Position numbers and translations under genes: made by a program. Positions 35,578 through 45,389 of a stretch of 64,000 bases of DNA are shown piece after piece. The stretch is from the NCBI RefSeq assembly GCF_902459695.1, contig NZ_CABPRZ010000007.1:1-64000 (forward strand), in the 5' to 3' direction. Numbering within the stretch: position 1 is the stretch's first letter; every line of letters starts with the position of its first letter. This DNA comes from Pandoraea terrae. GTDB lineage: Bacteria > Pseudomonadota > Gammaproteobacteria > Burkholderiales > Burkholderiaceae. The notes beneath the pieces were generated by a model. That model saw nothing but the letters and a program-made list of their open reading frames with translations. It ran no database searches and was not told where the DNA came from.

Positions 35578-36504
35578 TCACTCTACCGACAGCTGCACTG
35601 CGAGACGTCCGCGCAGCTGCAGATACGTGTCGGCAAGGGCCTTGCCGCTCGTGTCGAAACTCATGTCCGCTTTGGCATAGAAGTCGGCACGGCCCGCCAG
35701 AATGCGCTTCAGGTCATCCATCGCCTCAGTATTGCCGGACATCGGGCGCAGATCGCCCTGCGCGACGACGCGTTTCATGTGCTCTTCCGGGGACGCCTGC
35801 AGCCAGACCGTATAGCAATGGGTGAGCAGGAAATTGAACGTGGCGGCATCGCTGACGATCCCGCCCGGCGAGGCGATCACGGCACGCGGATGCTCCGCCA
35901 CGACGGCTTCGAGCGCACGCAGTTCATAGCGCCGATAGGCGCCCGAGCCATACAGGGAATAGATTTCCGACGGCGGACAGCCGGCCAGTTGCTCGATGAC
36001 GCGGTTCAGTTCGACGAACGGCACGCGCAGGTCGTCGGCCAGCATACGGCCGAGCGTGGACTTGCCTGCGCCGCGCAGCCCGATCAGTGCGATTCGGCCG
36101 CGACGGTCGGGGTCCCGTTCGCTGCCGGCGAACAGCTCGGTCAGCGCCTGGCGGGCTCGCGTGAGCGCCTCGCCATCGCGGCCGTGCAGGATTTCGCGGA
36201 TCAGCAGCCACTCCGCGGAGGAAGTGGTTTCGTCACCGACAATTTCCGCCAATGTGCAATTTAATGCCTGTGCCAGTTGGCGCAGGAACAAGACGGAGGC
36301 ATTTCCGACCCCCGATTCCAGATTGGCGACGTGCCGCTCGGACACGCCGGCATCTCCCGCCAACGCCTTGCGCGTCAACCCCCGACGGGCACGCAGGGTG
36401 CGTACGCGCTCACCCAGAGCCACCAGAAACGGGTCCTTGTCGGCAGTTTTTTCAGGGATGGCACGGGCCATCGGCAGCCCATCGGCATGCGCACTCTTAT
36501 TCAT
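35578..36504 (-). CDS. boxR: BoxR, benzoyl-CoA-responsive repressor
   Basis: 308 residues with the distinctive BoxR fusion: an XRE-type HTH ('GLTRKALAGDAGVSERHVANLESGVGNAS', about 40-75) joined to a shikimate-kinase-like domain with an intact P-loop ('ALIGLRGAGKSTLGRMLA', about 140-157). The kinase-like part binds benzoyl-CoA and relieves repression. It lies between the boxCBA operon and the divergent benzoate activation operon, with candidate sites on both sides. Two in-frame methionines near the start leave the exact N-terminus uncertain. Confidence 0.95.
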   Translation of the reverse strand: MNKSAHADGLPMARAIPEKTADKDPFLVALGERVRTLRARRGLTRKALAGDAGVSERHVANLESGVGNASVLFLRQLAQALNCTLAEIVGDETTSSAEWLLIREILHGRDGEALTRARQALTELFAGSERDPDRRGRIALIGLRGAGKSTLGRMLADDLRVPFVELNRVIEQLAGCPPSEIYSLYGSGAYRRYELRALEAVVAEHPRAVIASPGGIVSDAATFNFLLTHCYTVWLQASPEEHMKRVVAQGDLRPMSGNTEAMDDLKRILAGRADFYAKADMSFDTSGKALADTYLQLRGRLAVQLSVE

Positions 36505-36531
36505 GAGGCGAGATCCTCAAATCAGATAACA

Positions 36532-36545
36532 TGTAATATATTGCT
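36532..36545. promoter_or_regulatory. degenerate BoxR-like site between boxR and the divergent operon
   Basis: TGTA-ATATAT-TGCT matches the BoxR dyad at six of eight key bases. It lies about 28 bases upstream of boxR and about 90 bases before the DUF4863 gene, where it could control both directions. Confidence 0.45.
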
Positions 36546-36635
36546 TGACAGAGAAAACTGCATGATCTAATTTTCACCATGCGTCGCAAAAAAAGCAAAC
36601 CGGCGCTTGCCCCCCTCATCCCCAGGAGACATTGG

Positions 36636-37106
36636 ATGGATGTGAATCAATTCCAGGCGCTGATCGCTTCGGTCACTCGCCAACTGGCCGGACGCCCGCT
36701 CGACGACGCAATGGCCGCATGGCTGCGCACCCAATTCCCGGCCGACGGCCCCGTTTTCGCGGCACTGTTCGATGCGTGCCGCACGGGCGTCGCCGATGGC
36801 TGGCTGTGCAACCGCGAAGCCGGCGGCATCAAGTATGGCCGCGTTCTCAAGGCGACGGCCGACACCCACGGCTTTTCCGTCGACGTGGTCGAGATGGCCG
36901 ACCTGGCCGGCCCGCATCACGTGCATCCGAACGGTGAGATCGATCTGATCATGCCGCTGACACCGGACGCGCGCTTCGATGGACACCGGGCCGGCTGGTG
37001 CGTCTATGGCCCCGGCACGGCGCACCGGCCGACGGTCAGCCACGGCCGCGCGTTGGTCCTGTACCTGTTGCCCGACGGCGCCATCGAATTCACGCGCACG
37101 TCATAA
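36636..37106 (+). CDS. DUF4863 cupin-like protein of the box cluster
   Basis: 156 residues from the ATG at 36636, which has CAGGAG 9 bases upstream. A cupin-like core is suggested by 'AGPHHVHPNGEIDLIMPL' with a His/His/Glu metal-site pattern and 'GRALVLYLLPDGAIEF'. DUF4863 proteins are often annotated as 4-hydroxylaminobenzoate lyase and regularly occur in aerobic benzoyl-CoA clusters. Their role in the box pathway is not settled. It is the first gene of the operon with boxD, the ligase and a hydrolase. Confidence 0.78.
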   Translation: MDVNQFQALIASVTRQLAGRPLDDAMAAWLRTQFPADGPVFAALFDACRTGVADGWLCNREAGGIKYGRVLKATADTHGFSVDVVEMADLAGPHHVHPNGEIDLIMPLTPDARFDGHRAGWCVYGPGTAHRPTVSHGRALVLYLLPDGAIEFTRTS

Positions 37107-37187
37107 GGACGGTGCCCTGCGGCGCCGTGCCCCGGCCGGCGCCGCAGGGCGCCGGCCGCTCCGTTCCTCTTCTTCGCGTTGCCTGTC

Positions 37188-38777
37188 ATGACTTCAATAC
37201 CGCATCACGCCCCGCCCCTGTTGGAAAACCATGTTGCCGGACATTGGGTCGCCGGCAACGGTCCCGCAACCGAACTGAAGGACCCCGTCACCGGCGACAC
37301 GCTCGCACGCGTGTCGAGCGCCGGTCTCGATCTCGACGCCACGTTCGCTTTCGCGCGCGACACCGCGGGCCCGGCGCTGCGGGCGCTTTCGTACGGCGCA
37401 CGTGCGGATTGCCTGTTTAGGATTGTCACGACACTGCAGGCCCACCGCGACGATTACTACGCGATCGCGCAAGCCAACTCCGGAACGACGACCAACGACT
37501 CGGCCGTCGATATCGACGGCGCGATCTACACACTTGGATTCTATGCAAAGCAAGGCGCCGCCTTGGGCGACGCGATGACGTTGCTCGACGGCCCCGCCGT
37601 GCCACTCGCGAAGGACGCGTCGTTCGGCGTGCGCCACGTGTTTCGTCCGACACCCGGTGTCGCACTTTTCATCAATGCCTTCAACTTTCCGTCATGGGGA
37701 CTGTGGGAGAAGGCAGCGCCCGCGTTGCTCGCAGGCGTGCCGGTGATCGTCAAGCCGGCCACGGCCACCGCATGGCTTACGCAGCGAATGGTGGCGGATG
37801 TGGTCGCCGCCGGCATCTTGCCTGCAGGCGCCCTGTCGGTGATCTGCGGAAGCGCGGACGGTTTGCTGGACCGTATCGGGGCGTTCGATGTCGTCTCGTT
37901 TACCGGTTCGGCCGAAACGGCGGCGACGTTGAAGCGTCACCCCGCGTTTACGGAACGCTCGGCCCGGTTCAACGTTGAGGCCGACAGCCTGAACAGTGCG
38001 CTGCTGATGCCCGATGCGTCGCCCGATACCCCCGCGTTCGAGCAGTTTGTTCGCGAAGTCGTGCGGGAGATGACGGTCAAGTCGGGGCAAAAGTGCACGG
38101 CGATTCGTCGTGCGTTTGTCCCCGCCGAATACTTTGACGCTGCGGCAAGCGCCATCTCTGCGAAGCTTGCGCAAGTGGTCGTCGGCGATCCCCGCAACGA
38201 GACGGTGAAGATGGGTGCGTTGGTCAGCATGGCGCAAAAGCGCTCGGTCATCGATGGCATCGCGCATCTGCGCGCCGAGGCGGAAGTGTTGTTCGATGGC
38301 GCCGACGCGGTGTTCGTGGACGCGGGCCCTGACAGCGCCTGCGTGGCGCCGACGCTGTTGGGGCTGCGGGAAGGCGCCGCCGGCCAGCGCGTGCACGATA
38401 CGGAAGTGTTCGGCCCCGTCGCGACCCTGATCGGCTACCGCGATCTGCCACAGGCGCTGGCATTGGCCAAACGCGGTCAGGGGTCGCTCGTGGCCTCGTT
38501 GTTCGGCAATGACGCCGGGGCAATGCACGGCCCCGCGCTCGCGTTGGCCGAAGCGCACGGCCGCGTCCACGCCATCGATCCGAGCGTGGCAAAGACGCAG
38601 ACCGGCCACGGCAACGTGATGCCGATGTCCCTGCATGGCGGCCCGGGCCGCGCGGGCGGCGGCGAAGAACTCGGTGGCCTGCGCGCGTTGCGCTTGTATC
38701 ACCAGCGCGCAGCGGTGCAAGGCCCGGCGGCTTTGCTCGAAGCATTGACACAAAACGGCACACAGATGCCGCAATGA
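37188..38777 (+). CDS. boxD: 3,4-dehydroadipyl-CoA semialdehyde dehydrogenase
   Basis: 529 residues from the ATG at 37188; a TTG 9 bases upstream is possible. It is a PaaZ-type aldehyde dehydrogenase: 'FINAFNFPSWGLWEKAAPALLAGVPVIVKPAT', 'VSFTGSAETA', the glutamate in 'RFNVEADSLNSAL', and catalytic Cys in 'VKSGQKCTAIRRAFVP'. It oxidises the semialdehyde left after ring cleavage to 3,4-dehydroadipyl-CoA. Its stop overlaps the longest frame of the downstream ligase, indicating one operon. Confidence 0.93.
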   Translation: MTSIPHHAPPLLENHVAGHWVAGNGPATELKDPVTGDTLARVSSAGLDLDATFAFARDTAGPALRALSYGARADCLFRIVTTLQAHRDDYYAIAQANSGTTTNDSAVDIDGAIYTLGFYAKQGAALGDAMTLLDGPAVPLAKDASFGVRHVFRPTPGVALFINAFNFPSWGLWEKAAPALLAGVPVIVKPATATAWLTQRMVADVVAAGILPAGALSVICGSADGLLDRIGAFDVVSFTGSAETAATLKRHPAFTERSARFNVEADSLNSALLMPDASPDTPAFEQFVREVVREMTVKSGQKCTAIRRAFVPAEYFDAAASAISAKLAQVVVGDPRNETVKMGALVSMAQKRSVIDGIAHLRAEAEVLFDGADAVFVDAGPDSACVAPTLLGLREGAAGQRVHDTEVFGPVATLIGYRDLPQALALAKRGQGSLVASLFGNDAGAMHGPALALAEAHGRVHAIDPSVAKTQTGHGNVMPMSLHGGPGRAGGGEELGGLRALRLYHQRAAVQGPAALLEALTQNGTQMPQ

Positions 38778-38797
38778 CTGGCTCCCCCGGAGGCAAT

Positions 38798-40351
38798 ATG
38801 GAAGTCCATCTCACCCCACCGCCGGCGAACTTCAATTTCGCGGCGCATATCGAGGCACTCAATCGCGAGCGCGCGGGCAAGACCGCCTACATTGACGACA
38901 CGCGCAGCCTCACCTATGCCGAGCTTGCCGAACGTAGCCACCGCTTTGCTGCCGCATTGCCGAGCCGCGGGATTCGCCGTGAAGAGCGCATATTGCTGGT
39001 GATGCTCGACAGCGTCGATCTGCCGGTGGCATTTCTTGGCGCGCTGTATGCGGGCGTGGTACCGGTCGTGGTTAACACGCTGCTGACTGCCGACGATTAC
39101 GCGTACATGATCACCCACAGCCACGCACAGTTGGTGATCGCGTCGGGCGCGCTGTCGGGAACCGTGACGGCCGCGCTTGACAACGTTCCTGACGGGCCGC
39201 CGCTGGTGATTTCGCAACCGCTCGGCGATGTCCCCGCCGATGCCGCGACGTTCGACACGTTGACCGATGCCGCACCATCGACGATGCCTGCGGACACGGC
39301 TGCCGACGACATCGCCTTCTGGCTGTATTCGTCCGGATCGACCGGCAAGCCCAAGGGCACGGTGCATACGCACGCCAATCTCTATTGGACCGCACAGACG
39401 TATGGCAAGCATGTCCTGGGGATTCGGGAAGACGATGTGGTGTTTTCCGCAGCGAAATTGTTCTTTGCCTACGGCCTGGGCAACGGATTGACCTTTCCGT
39501 TGTCGGTCGGCGCGACAGTCGTATTGATGGCGGAACGCCCTACGGCCGAAGCCGTTGCACAGCGGCTCACGCGCCATCGTCCGACCATCTTTTACGGCGT
39601 GCCCACACTTTACGCCACCCTGCTCGCCTCGCCGCATTTGCCGGCGAGGGCCGACGTGGCGTTGCGTTTGTGCACATCTGCCGGCGAAGCCTTGCCGCGC
39701 GAAATCGGCGAGCGCTTCACGGCGCATTTCGGCGCGGAGATTCTGGACGGTATCGGCTCGACGGAGATGCTCCACATCTTTCTGTCGAACCGGGCGGGCG
39801 CGGTCGCCTACGGCACCACCGGTGAACCGGTGCCGGGATATGAAGTGGAACTGCGTGACGAATCCGGCCACCCGGTGCCCGATGGCGAGATCGGCGATCT
39901 CTACATCAGGGGACCGAGCGCGGCGCTGATGTACTGGTGCAATCGCGACAAATCGCGTGCAACCTTCCTGGGCGACTGGCTCAAGAGCGGCGACAAATAC
40001 CAGCGGCTTTCGAATGGGTATTACGTGTATGCGGGTCGCAGTGACGATATGCTCAAGGTCAGCGGCCAATACGTTTCCCCGATCGAGGTGGAAATGGTGC
40101 TGATGCAGCACGACGCCGTGCTTGAGGCGGGCGTGGTCGGCAAGACCGAAGACGGTCTTACCAAGACACAGGCGTTCGTGGTACTCAAGCCGGGGCTGAC
40201 CGGCACGGAAACGCTGTCGGCCGAACTCAAGGCGTTCGTAAAGGCACGCCTGGCCCCACACAAATATCCGCGCGAGTTGGTGTTCGTCGACGATCTGCCG
40301 AAGACGGCGACCGGCAAGGTGCAGCGCTTCAAGCTGCGCGGCTTGCTGTAA
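38798..40351 (+). CDS. benzoate-CoA ligase
   Basis: 517 residues from the ATG at 38798, chosen because GGAGG sits 5 bases upstream; an upstream ATG overlapping the boxD stop is also possible. The AMP-binding motif 'YSSGSTGKPKGTVHTH', 'TVVLMAERP', 'DGIGSTEMLHIFLSNR' and the C-terminal lysine in 'LPKTATGKVQRFKLR' define the benzoate-CoA ligase (BclA/BadA-like) family. It activates benzoate with ATP and CoA, the entry step of the box pathway. 4-Hydroxybenzoate or fluorobenzoate may also be accepted. Confidence 0.93.
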   Translation: MEVHLTPPPANFNFAAHIEALNRERAGKTAYIDDTRSLTYAELAERSHRFAAALPSRGIRREERILLVMLDSVDLPVAFLGALYAGVVPVVVNTLLTADDYAYMITHSHAQLVIASGALSGTVTAALDNVPDGPPLVISQPLGDVPADAATFDTLTDAAPSTMPADTAADDIAFWLYSSGSTGKPKGTVHTHANLYWTAQTYGKHVLGIREDDVVFSAAKLFFAYGLGNGLTFPLSVGATVVLMAERPTAEAVAQRLTRHRPTIFYGVPTLYATLLASPHLPARADVALRLCTSAGEALPREIGERFTAHFGAEILDGIGSTEMLHIFLSNRAGAVAYGTTGEPVPGYEVELRDESGHPVPDGEIGDLYIRGPSAALMYWCNRDKSRATFLGDWLKSGDKYQRLSNGYYVYAGRSDDMLKVSGQYVSPIEVEMVLMQHDAVLEAGVVGKTEDGLTKTQAFVVLKPGLTGTETLSAELKAFVKARLAPHKYPRELVFVDDLPKTATGKVQRFKLRGLL

Positions 40352-40396
40352 CGAGCGCCGTGGCGCACCAGGCAAAGACGCCAAGGAGACAAACGC

Positions 40397-41248
40397 ATGT
40401 CCGATGTGCAGTTCGCTGCGATTGAAACGCCCTCCGCCGGGGCACTGACGATTGAATATCGCTGGCTCAACCGGGACCGCGAAAATGCCCCACTGCTCGT
40501 GTTCCTTCACGAGGGTCTGGGGTCCGTTGCGATGTGGAAAGACTGGCCGCAGCAAGTGTGCGACGCCGGCGGCTATCGGGGACTCGTGTTTTCGCGGCCG
40601 GGCTACGGACGCTCGACACCGCGCCCCGCGCACGGGAAATGGCCGGTGGATTTCATGCATCGCCAGGCGCGTGAAGTGGTGCCGGCGTTTCTCGATGCCG
40701 TGGGCGTCGCGCATGACGAGGCACACCCGGTCTGGCTGGTAGGCCACAGCGACGGCGGCTCGATCGCACTGCTGTTCGCGGCGGCCTTCCCGGACCGGCT
40801 GACGGGTGCCGTCGTGCTCGCGCCGCATTTGTTTGTCGAGGACGTGTCCGTCGAAAGTATTGCGAAGACGAAAACCGTATATGAGACAACCGACTTGCGG
40901 GCGAAGCTGGCGCGCTACCACGACGACGTGGATTCGGCCTTTTGGGGGTGGAACGATATCTGGCTGAACCCGGAATTCCGCCACTGGAATATCGTTGGCG
41001 CCGTTGCCAGCATCGGCGTGCCGTTGCTGGCCGCGCAAGGGGAAAACGACGAATACGGCACGATGGCGCAGATGGACGCCATTGCCGATCACGTGCCGCA
41101 CGCGCAGATCGTGAAACTGCCGGATTGTGGTCATTCGCCGCATCGGGATGCCCCTGAAGCACTCAATGCTGCGATTGTTGCGTTTATCGGCCCCGCAGGC
41201 CAATCAGATCAATCCGAAAACTCGTTGCCGGCACAGTCGGTGGCGTAA
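40397..41248 (+). CDS. alpha/beta hydrolase of the box cluster
   Basis: 283 residues with AAGGAGACAAACGC before the ATG. Hydrolase motifs: 'VFLHEGLGSVAMWKDWP' (oxyanion region), nucleophile elbow 'VGHSDGGS', Asp in 'GENDEYGT' and His in 'DCGHSPHRDAP'. It closes the benzoate operon. Such hydrolases often accompany box genes and may act on a CoA thioester or lactone side product; the substrate cannot be read from the sequence. It ends 44 bases before the convergent selD stop. Confidence 0.88.
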   Translation: MSDVQFAAIETPSAGALTIEYRWLNRDRENAPLLVFLHEGLGSVAMWKDWPQQVCDAGGYRGLVFSRPGYGRSTPRPAHGKWPVDFMHRQAREVVPAFLDAVGVAHDEAHPVWLVGHSDGGSIALLFAAAFPDRLTGAVVLAPHLFVEDVSVESIAKTKTVYETTDLRAKLARYHDDVDSAFWGWNDIWLNPEFRHWNIVGAVASIGVPLLAAQGENDEYGTMAQMDAIADHVPHAQIVKLPDCGHSPHRDAPEALNAAIVAFIGPAGQSDQSENSLPAQSVA

Positions 41249-41292
41249 GCGGATTGCGCCCCGGCGGCCGGTCAGGCCGCTGCTCACCTGGC

Positions 41293-42387
41293 TCAAATCA
41301 CCCGCACGCCCGGCGCCCCCGGGCGCATCGCACCCACGATCGCCGCCTCGGCGAAGCCGTCGGCGCGAAACACCGCCAACACGTCGTCAACGGCGCCCGG
41401 CGCGCACGACACCAACAAGCCGCCCGACGTCTGCGGATCGCACAGCAATGCGCGGTCGCGCGCCGTCACGCGTTCACCCAACACGACGTCGTGACCGTAT
41501 GACGTCCAATTGCGCGCCGACGCCCCGGTAATGCACCCGGCATCCGCCAGTTCGCGCACCCCGTCGAAGACCGGCACGTCGGACATGCGCACATACGCGG
41601 CCAGATTCGCGCCACGGCACATCTCCAGCGTGTGCCCCAGCAGGCCGAAGCCCGTCACGTCCGTCAGGGCGTGTACGCCCGGCAACGCTGCCAGCGCAGG
41701 TCCCACGCGGTTCAGACGCGTTGTTGCCTCGATCATGCGCCGATACCCCGCGGCGTCGAGCACGTTCTTCTTCAACGCGGCCGACATGACGCCCACGCCC
41801 AACGGCTTGCCAAGCACGAGCACGTCGCCCGCGATGGCCTCGGAATTGCGCTTCACACGTTTCGGATGCACCACGCCCAGCGCCGCCAACCCGTAGATGG
41901 GCTCGACGGAATCGATGCTGTGCCCGCCTGCGATCGGAATCCCCGCCTCTGCGCAGATGGCTTCGCCCCCACGCAGGATCTCTCGGATCGTCTCCGGCGG
42001 GAGCACGTTGATCGGCATGCCGACGATAGCCAGTGCGAAAATCGGTTTGCCGCCCATCGCATACACATCCGACAGTGCATTGGTGGCAGCGATTCGGCCG
42101 AAGTCGTAGGGATCGTCGACGATCGGCATGAAGAAGTCGGTCGTGGCGATGATCGCCTGCTCGTCGTTGAGTTGGTATACCGCGGCGTCATCAGACGTTT
42201 CCGTACCGACAAGCAGCGCCGCCGGCATCGCAGGCGGCACATTGCGCTGCAGCAACTCCGTAAGCACGCCCGGTGCGATCTTGCAGCCGCAACCGCCGCC
42301 GTGGGACAACGACGTCAAGCGCGGCAGTGCGCCCGGCGCCTGGGCCGCCGCAGGAGGCGTACCCCGGGATGTTTCGGTAACCGTCAT
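41293..42387 (-). CDS. selD: selenide, water dikinase (selenophosphate synthetase)
   Basis: 364 residues from the ATG at 42387; the longer frame to 42615 adds an unlikely N-terminus. The catalytic cysteine is in '[15 protein letters not shown]', followed by the ATP-binding '[21 protein letters not shown]', '[13 protein letters not shown]' and '[15 protein letters not shown]'. It makes selenophosphate for selenocysteine or 2-selenouridine synthesis. It uses cysteine, not selenocysteine, at the active site. No selA/B or mnmH gene lies beside it here. Confidence 0.96.
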   Translation of the reverse strand: MTVTETSRGTPPAAAQAPGALPRLTSLSHGGGCGCKIAPGVLTELLQRNVPPAMPAALLVGTETSDDAAVYQLNDEQAIIATTDFFMPIVDDPYDFGRIAATNALSDVYAMGGKPIFALAIVGMPINVLPPETIREILRGGEAICAEAGIPIAGGHSIDSVEPIYGLAALGVVHPKRVKRNSEAIAGDVLVLGKPLGVGVMSAALKKNVLDAAGYRRMIEATTRLNRVGPALAALPGVHALTDVTGFGLLGHTLEMCRGANLAAYVRMSDVPVFDGVRELADAGCITGASARNWTSYGHDVVLGERVTARDRALLCDPQTSGGLLVSCAPGAVDDVLAVFRADGFAEAAIVGAMRPGAPGVRVI

Positions 42388-42545
42388 TTTCTGGTCTTGA
42401 CAATCAAGGCAGGTGCATCGACCGACACGCCCGCGAAGCAATGGAAAACGCCAACCCGGTGCGAGTTGGCTGCTACCCACAGTGTGCCAAAACTCGCGAT
42501 ATGATGGGCAAGCTTTCTGTCTCGAATGCAAAAAGGGGGGCCGCC

Positions 42546-43151
42546 ATGCAACGGCGCCGTTTTCTGAACACCCTGGCCGTCGGCTCGCTGGCGGCGGCAA
42601 CACCCTTTTCGCCAATCACGCCGATCACGCCTGCCGTTGCCGCGGGGCCCGCAGAAGTCGACGACGGCGCGCTCGCTGGCGCATCGTTCGGCGCACTCTC
42701 TACGTGGCGAGGCGCCACGCCGGCGCTGGCGCTTCAGGATCTGCTGGGTCAGCCCAGACAGTTGAGCGAATGGCGGGGACGCGTGGTGCTTATCAATTTC
42801 TGGGCGACGTGGTGCGGGCCATGCCGCAGTGAAATGCCCGCAATGAGCGCCGTAGCCCGGCAATACGCCGCGCGCGGCCTCACACTCCTGGCCGTCAACG
42901 TCAAGGAATCCCTCGCGACGATCAAGCCCTTCCTGGCGAAGGTCCCCGTCGACGGCACCATCCTGCTCGATCGCGACGGCGACGCGGTCAAGCGCTGGGG
43001 GGCGATCGGGCTGCCGACCACGTATCTTGTTGACCGAAACGGCAATGCCCGTTTCTGGAAGCTCGGCGAACTCGACTGGCGGGACGCCGGACTGCACGGA
43101 CACATCGAAGCGTTGCTCGCATCAACGCCGGCCGACGGCACGTCCGCCTGA
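42546..43151 (+). CDS. TlpA-like exported thioredoxin-family protein
   Basis: 201 residues. The N-terminus '[21 protein letters not shown]' has a twin-arginine-like RRxFL and hydrophobic stretch, so Tat export is likely. The thioredoxin fold carries '[23 protein letters not shown]' (CxxC) and the cis-Pro '[13 protein letters not shown]'. TlpA/ResA-like proteins reduce disulfides in the periplasm, for example during cytochrome maturation. It is divergent from selD and convergent with the LysR gene; no operon partner. Partner proteins are unknown. Confidence 0.88.
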   Translation: MQRRRFLNTLAVGSLAAATPFSPITPITPAVAAGPAEVDDGALAGASFGALSTWRGATPALALQDLLGQPRQLSEWRGRVVLINFWATWCGPCRSEMPAMSAVARQYAARGLTLLAVNVKESLATIKPFLAKVPVDGTILLDRDGDAVKRWGAIGLPTTYLVDRNGNARFWKLGELDWRDAGLHGHIEALLASTPADGTSA

Positions 43152-43161
43152 TCCGATCGTG

Positions 43162-44085
43162 TCATGCGACGCGATCGGATGTTTGCGCCACCGTCGCCCG
43201 CACGTGCGCGAGCAACCGTAGCGCCGCGCCGGAACGCTCGCCCTCGCGATACGCAAGATGCAATGGCGCGACGGGCGCGGTATCCGGCTGCAGGTGACGA
43301 TAGACGATGCCGTCGACCTTCATGCGCATGAGCGACGCCGGCACGATCGACACACCCAACTCCGCTGCCACCAGACTCAGCGTAGACAGCAGACGCGGTG
43401 CCTCCTGCTCGATATTCGGGCTGAATCCTGCGCCATGGCAGGCGGCAATGATGGCATCGTAGAGCCCTTGGCCCGAACGCCGCCGGTAAAGAATCATGGC
43501 CTCGTTCGCCAGTTCCGACAGGGCAACGCGCCCGCGCCCGCGCGCCAGACGGTGACGCTTCGGCACCGCGAGCACCATCGGTTCGACGAGCACGGGCGCC
43601 GTCGCGATGCCCGCGACATCACCCAGCGGATGGCGGATGAACGCCGCATCGAGACGTTCCGCAAGCAACCCGTCGAGCAACTCGCTCGTGTCGGCCTCTT
43701 CGAGCAGCAAGGCCACGGCAGGCGTCTCCTGCCGGAATGCGCGAATGACCATCGGCACGAACGGATGCAACGCGGCGGAGCTCGTGAAACCGACCGTCAA
43801 TCGGCCGCGCTGCCCCAAGCCGACGAGCCGCACGTCGTCGATGGCCCGATCCAGCCGCATCACGATCGCGCGGGCGTCGGACAGAAAGGCGTCCCCCGCG
43901 TCCGTCAATGCCATGCCGCGAGGCAAGCGGCGGAACAACGACACGCCGAGCTGGGTTTCCAACTGACGGATCTGCTGCGACAACGGCGGCTGCGCGATGC
44001 CCAGGCGTTCTGCCGCGTGGGTCAAATGCCCGGTTTCCGCGACCGCGATGAAGTACTTCAGCAGCCGTACGTCGATATTTGCCAT
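43162..44085 (-). CDS. LysR-family regulator, probable control of chromate transporter genes
   Basis: 307 residues. N-terminal LysR HTH ('LKYFIAVAETGHLTHAAERLGIAQPPLSQQIRQLE') and a substrate-binding domain ('GRLTVGFTSSAALHPFVPMVIRAFRQ'), resembling the BenM/CatR group. It is divergent from the split chrA pair with 136 bases between, where an ATATGA-N12-TCATAT dyad lies. LysR genes usually control the adjacent divergent operon, so it probably regulates chrA. The inducer is unknown. Confidence 0.92.
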   Translation of the reverse strand: MANIDVRLLKYFIAVAETGHLTHAAERLGIAQPPLSQQIRQLETQLGVSLFRRLPRGMALTDAGDAFLSDARAIVMRLDRAIDDVRLVGLGQRGRLTVGFTSSAALHPFVPMVIRAFRQETPAVALLLEEADTSELLDGLLAERLDAAFIRHPLGDVAGIATAPVLVEPMVLAVPKRHRLARGRGRVALSELANEAMILYRRRSGQGLYDAIIAACHGAGFSPNIEQEAPRLLSTLSLVAAELGVSIVPASLMRMKVDGIVYRHLQPDTAPVAPLHLAYREGERSGAALRLLAHVRATVAQTSDRVA

Positions 44086-44094
44086 ACAAATCCA

Positions 44095-44118
44095 ATATGA
44101 GTCGTATCACATTCATAT
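44095..44118. promoter_or_regulatory. LysR-type dyad between lysR and chrA
   Basis: ATATGA (44095-44100) and TCATAT (44113-44118) form a perfect inverted repeat with a 12-base spacer, 10 bases upstream of the LysR start. It contains the T-N11-A style pattern of LysR sites. It is a candidate autoregulatory and activating site. Confidence 0.5.
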
Positions 44119-44221
44119 ATTAGACAATATGACGGCTGCGGCGTACGCTTCCTGCATATGCCCGCGCCGCTGTCAGGCTGAGATGTCGAGGCCGACGGCG
44201 CAAGGCAAAGCAAGGCAAGCG

Positions 44222-44827
44222 ATGACGTCCCTCTCCAATGAATCCCCCCCGGCGGCATCGGCCGCACCGGCGACCGTGCACGATGCCGCGACGGCGCCCG
44301 CGCCCACGTCACGTGAACTCTTCCTCGGCTTTCTCGGGCTGGGCATGACGGCCTTCGGCGGCGCGCTGCCGTTGGCGCGGCGCATGATTGTCGAGCGCCA
44401 CCGCTGGCTCACCGGCGCGGAGTTCACCGACCTGCTTGGCCTGTGCCAATTTCTGCCCGGCGGCAACATCATCAATCTGTCCGTGGCGTTGGGCATGCGG
44501 TTCCGGGGCTGGCGCGGCGCGCTGGCGTCGATCCTGGGACTGATCGCCGTACCGTCGGCTGTGGTCGTTTCGCTCGGCGTGGTCTATCAGCACTTTCAGC
44601 ACGATCCGCATATCCGGCACCTTTTCGCAGGGATGGCGGCGGCGGCGGCCGGCCTGTTGATCCAGTTGGCCGCCAAGATCGCATGGCCGTTGCGCAAGTC
44701 GCTCGCGCTGGCCGGCGTGGCGTTTATCTGCTTCGTCGCGATTGCGTTCCTGCGCGTGCCGCTGGTGCTCACCATGCTGGTCATGACGCCGATCAGCATC
44801 TACGTCACCTGGAGGATTTCGCGATGA
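44222..44827 (+). CDS. short-chain chromate transporter, first subunit
   Basis: 201 residues. After a Pro/Ala-rich N-terminal tail comes one CHR domain: 'FLGFLGLGMTAFGGALPLARRMIVERHRWLTGAEF' and 'LCQFLPGGNIINLSVALGMRFRGWRGALAS'. Short CHR proteins work as pairs of oppositely oriented halves. Its stop overlaps the start of the second half by 4 bases (ATGA). It may export chromate or another oxyanion across the inner membrane. Substrate is by family. Confidence 0.88.
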   Translation: MTSLSNESPPAASAAPATVHDAATAPAPTSRELFLGFLGLGMTAFGGALPLARRMIVERHRWLTGAEFTDLLGLCQFLPGGNIINLSVALGMRFRGWRGALASILGLIAVPSAVVVSLGVVYQHFQHDPHIRHLFAGMAAAAAGLLIQLAAKIAWPLRKSLALAGVAFICFVAIAFLRVPLVLTMLVMTPISIYVTWRISR

Positions 44828-45354
44828 CCGAGACGCTTGTTTCGCTCGCGCTGATTTTCTCGCAGCTCTCCGTGCTCGCCTTCGGGGGCGGAAATACGAT
44901 CCTGCCGGAAATGCAGCGGCAGGTTGTTGACGTGCATCACTGGATGACGGCCGAGAACTTCAGTGCACTGTTTGCCTTGGGCCAAGCCGCACCCGGACCG
45001 AACATGATGGTCGTGACGCTCGTCGGCTGGCAGGTCGCCGGCTGGCAGGGCATGTTGGTCACGTCGATCGCGAAGTTCGGCCCGTCGTCGCTGATCACCG
45101 TCGGCGTGGTGCATCTTTGGGAGCGCTTCAAGGACCGCCCGTGGCGGCGCATCGTGCAGACGGGGCTGATGCCGATGACGGCCGGGCTGGTGACGGCTAG
45201 CGCGGCGCTGATCACCGAGGCGTCGGTCACGACATGGTGGCTCGGCGGCATCACCGCCGCAGTGGCCGCGCTAGCGCTCAAGACGCGCGTCCACCCGCTG
45301 TGGCTGCTCGCCGGGGGGAGTCTCGCCGGGCTGATTGGCGGCGGACTCTTGTAG
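44824..45354 (+). CDS. short-chain chromate transporter, second subunit
   Basis: 176 residues from the ATG at 44824, chosen because it overlaps the previous stop (ATGA) and begins the CHR domain ('LVSLALIFSQLSVLAFGGGNTILPEMQRQVVDVHHWM', 'ALGQAAPGPNMMVVTLVGWQVAGW'). A longer in-frame version exists but would lie inside the first subunit. It completes the two-subunit transporter with the preceding gene, under the divergent LysR. Confidence 0.88.
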   Translation: MTETLVSLALIFSQLSVLAFGGGNTILPEMQRQVVDVHHWMTAENFSALFALGQAAPGPNMMVVTLVGWQVAGWQGMLVTSIAKFGPSSLITVGVVHLWERFKDRPWRRIVQTGLMPMTAGLVTASAALITEASVTTWWLGGITAAVAALALKTRVHPLWLLAGGSLAGLIGGGLL

Positions 45355-45389
45355 GTGCAGGCAAACGCGACCCGGGACGGGGTATCGTG

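Noticed and set aside
38699-41203. 834-residue minus-strand open frame
   Set aside because: Lies antisense to the ligase and hydrolase genes, no recognisable motifs, typical high-GC shadow.
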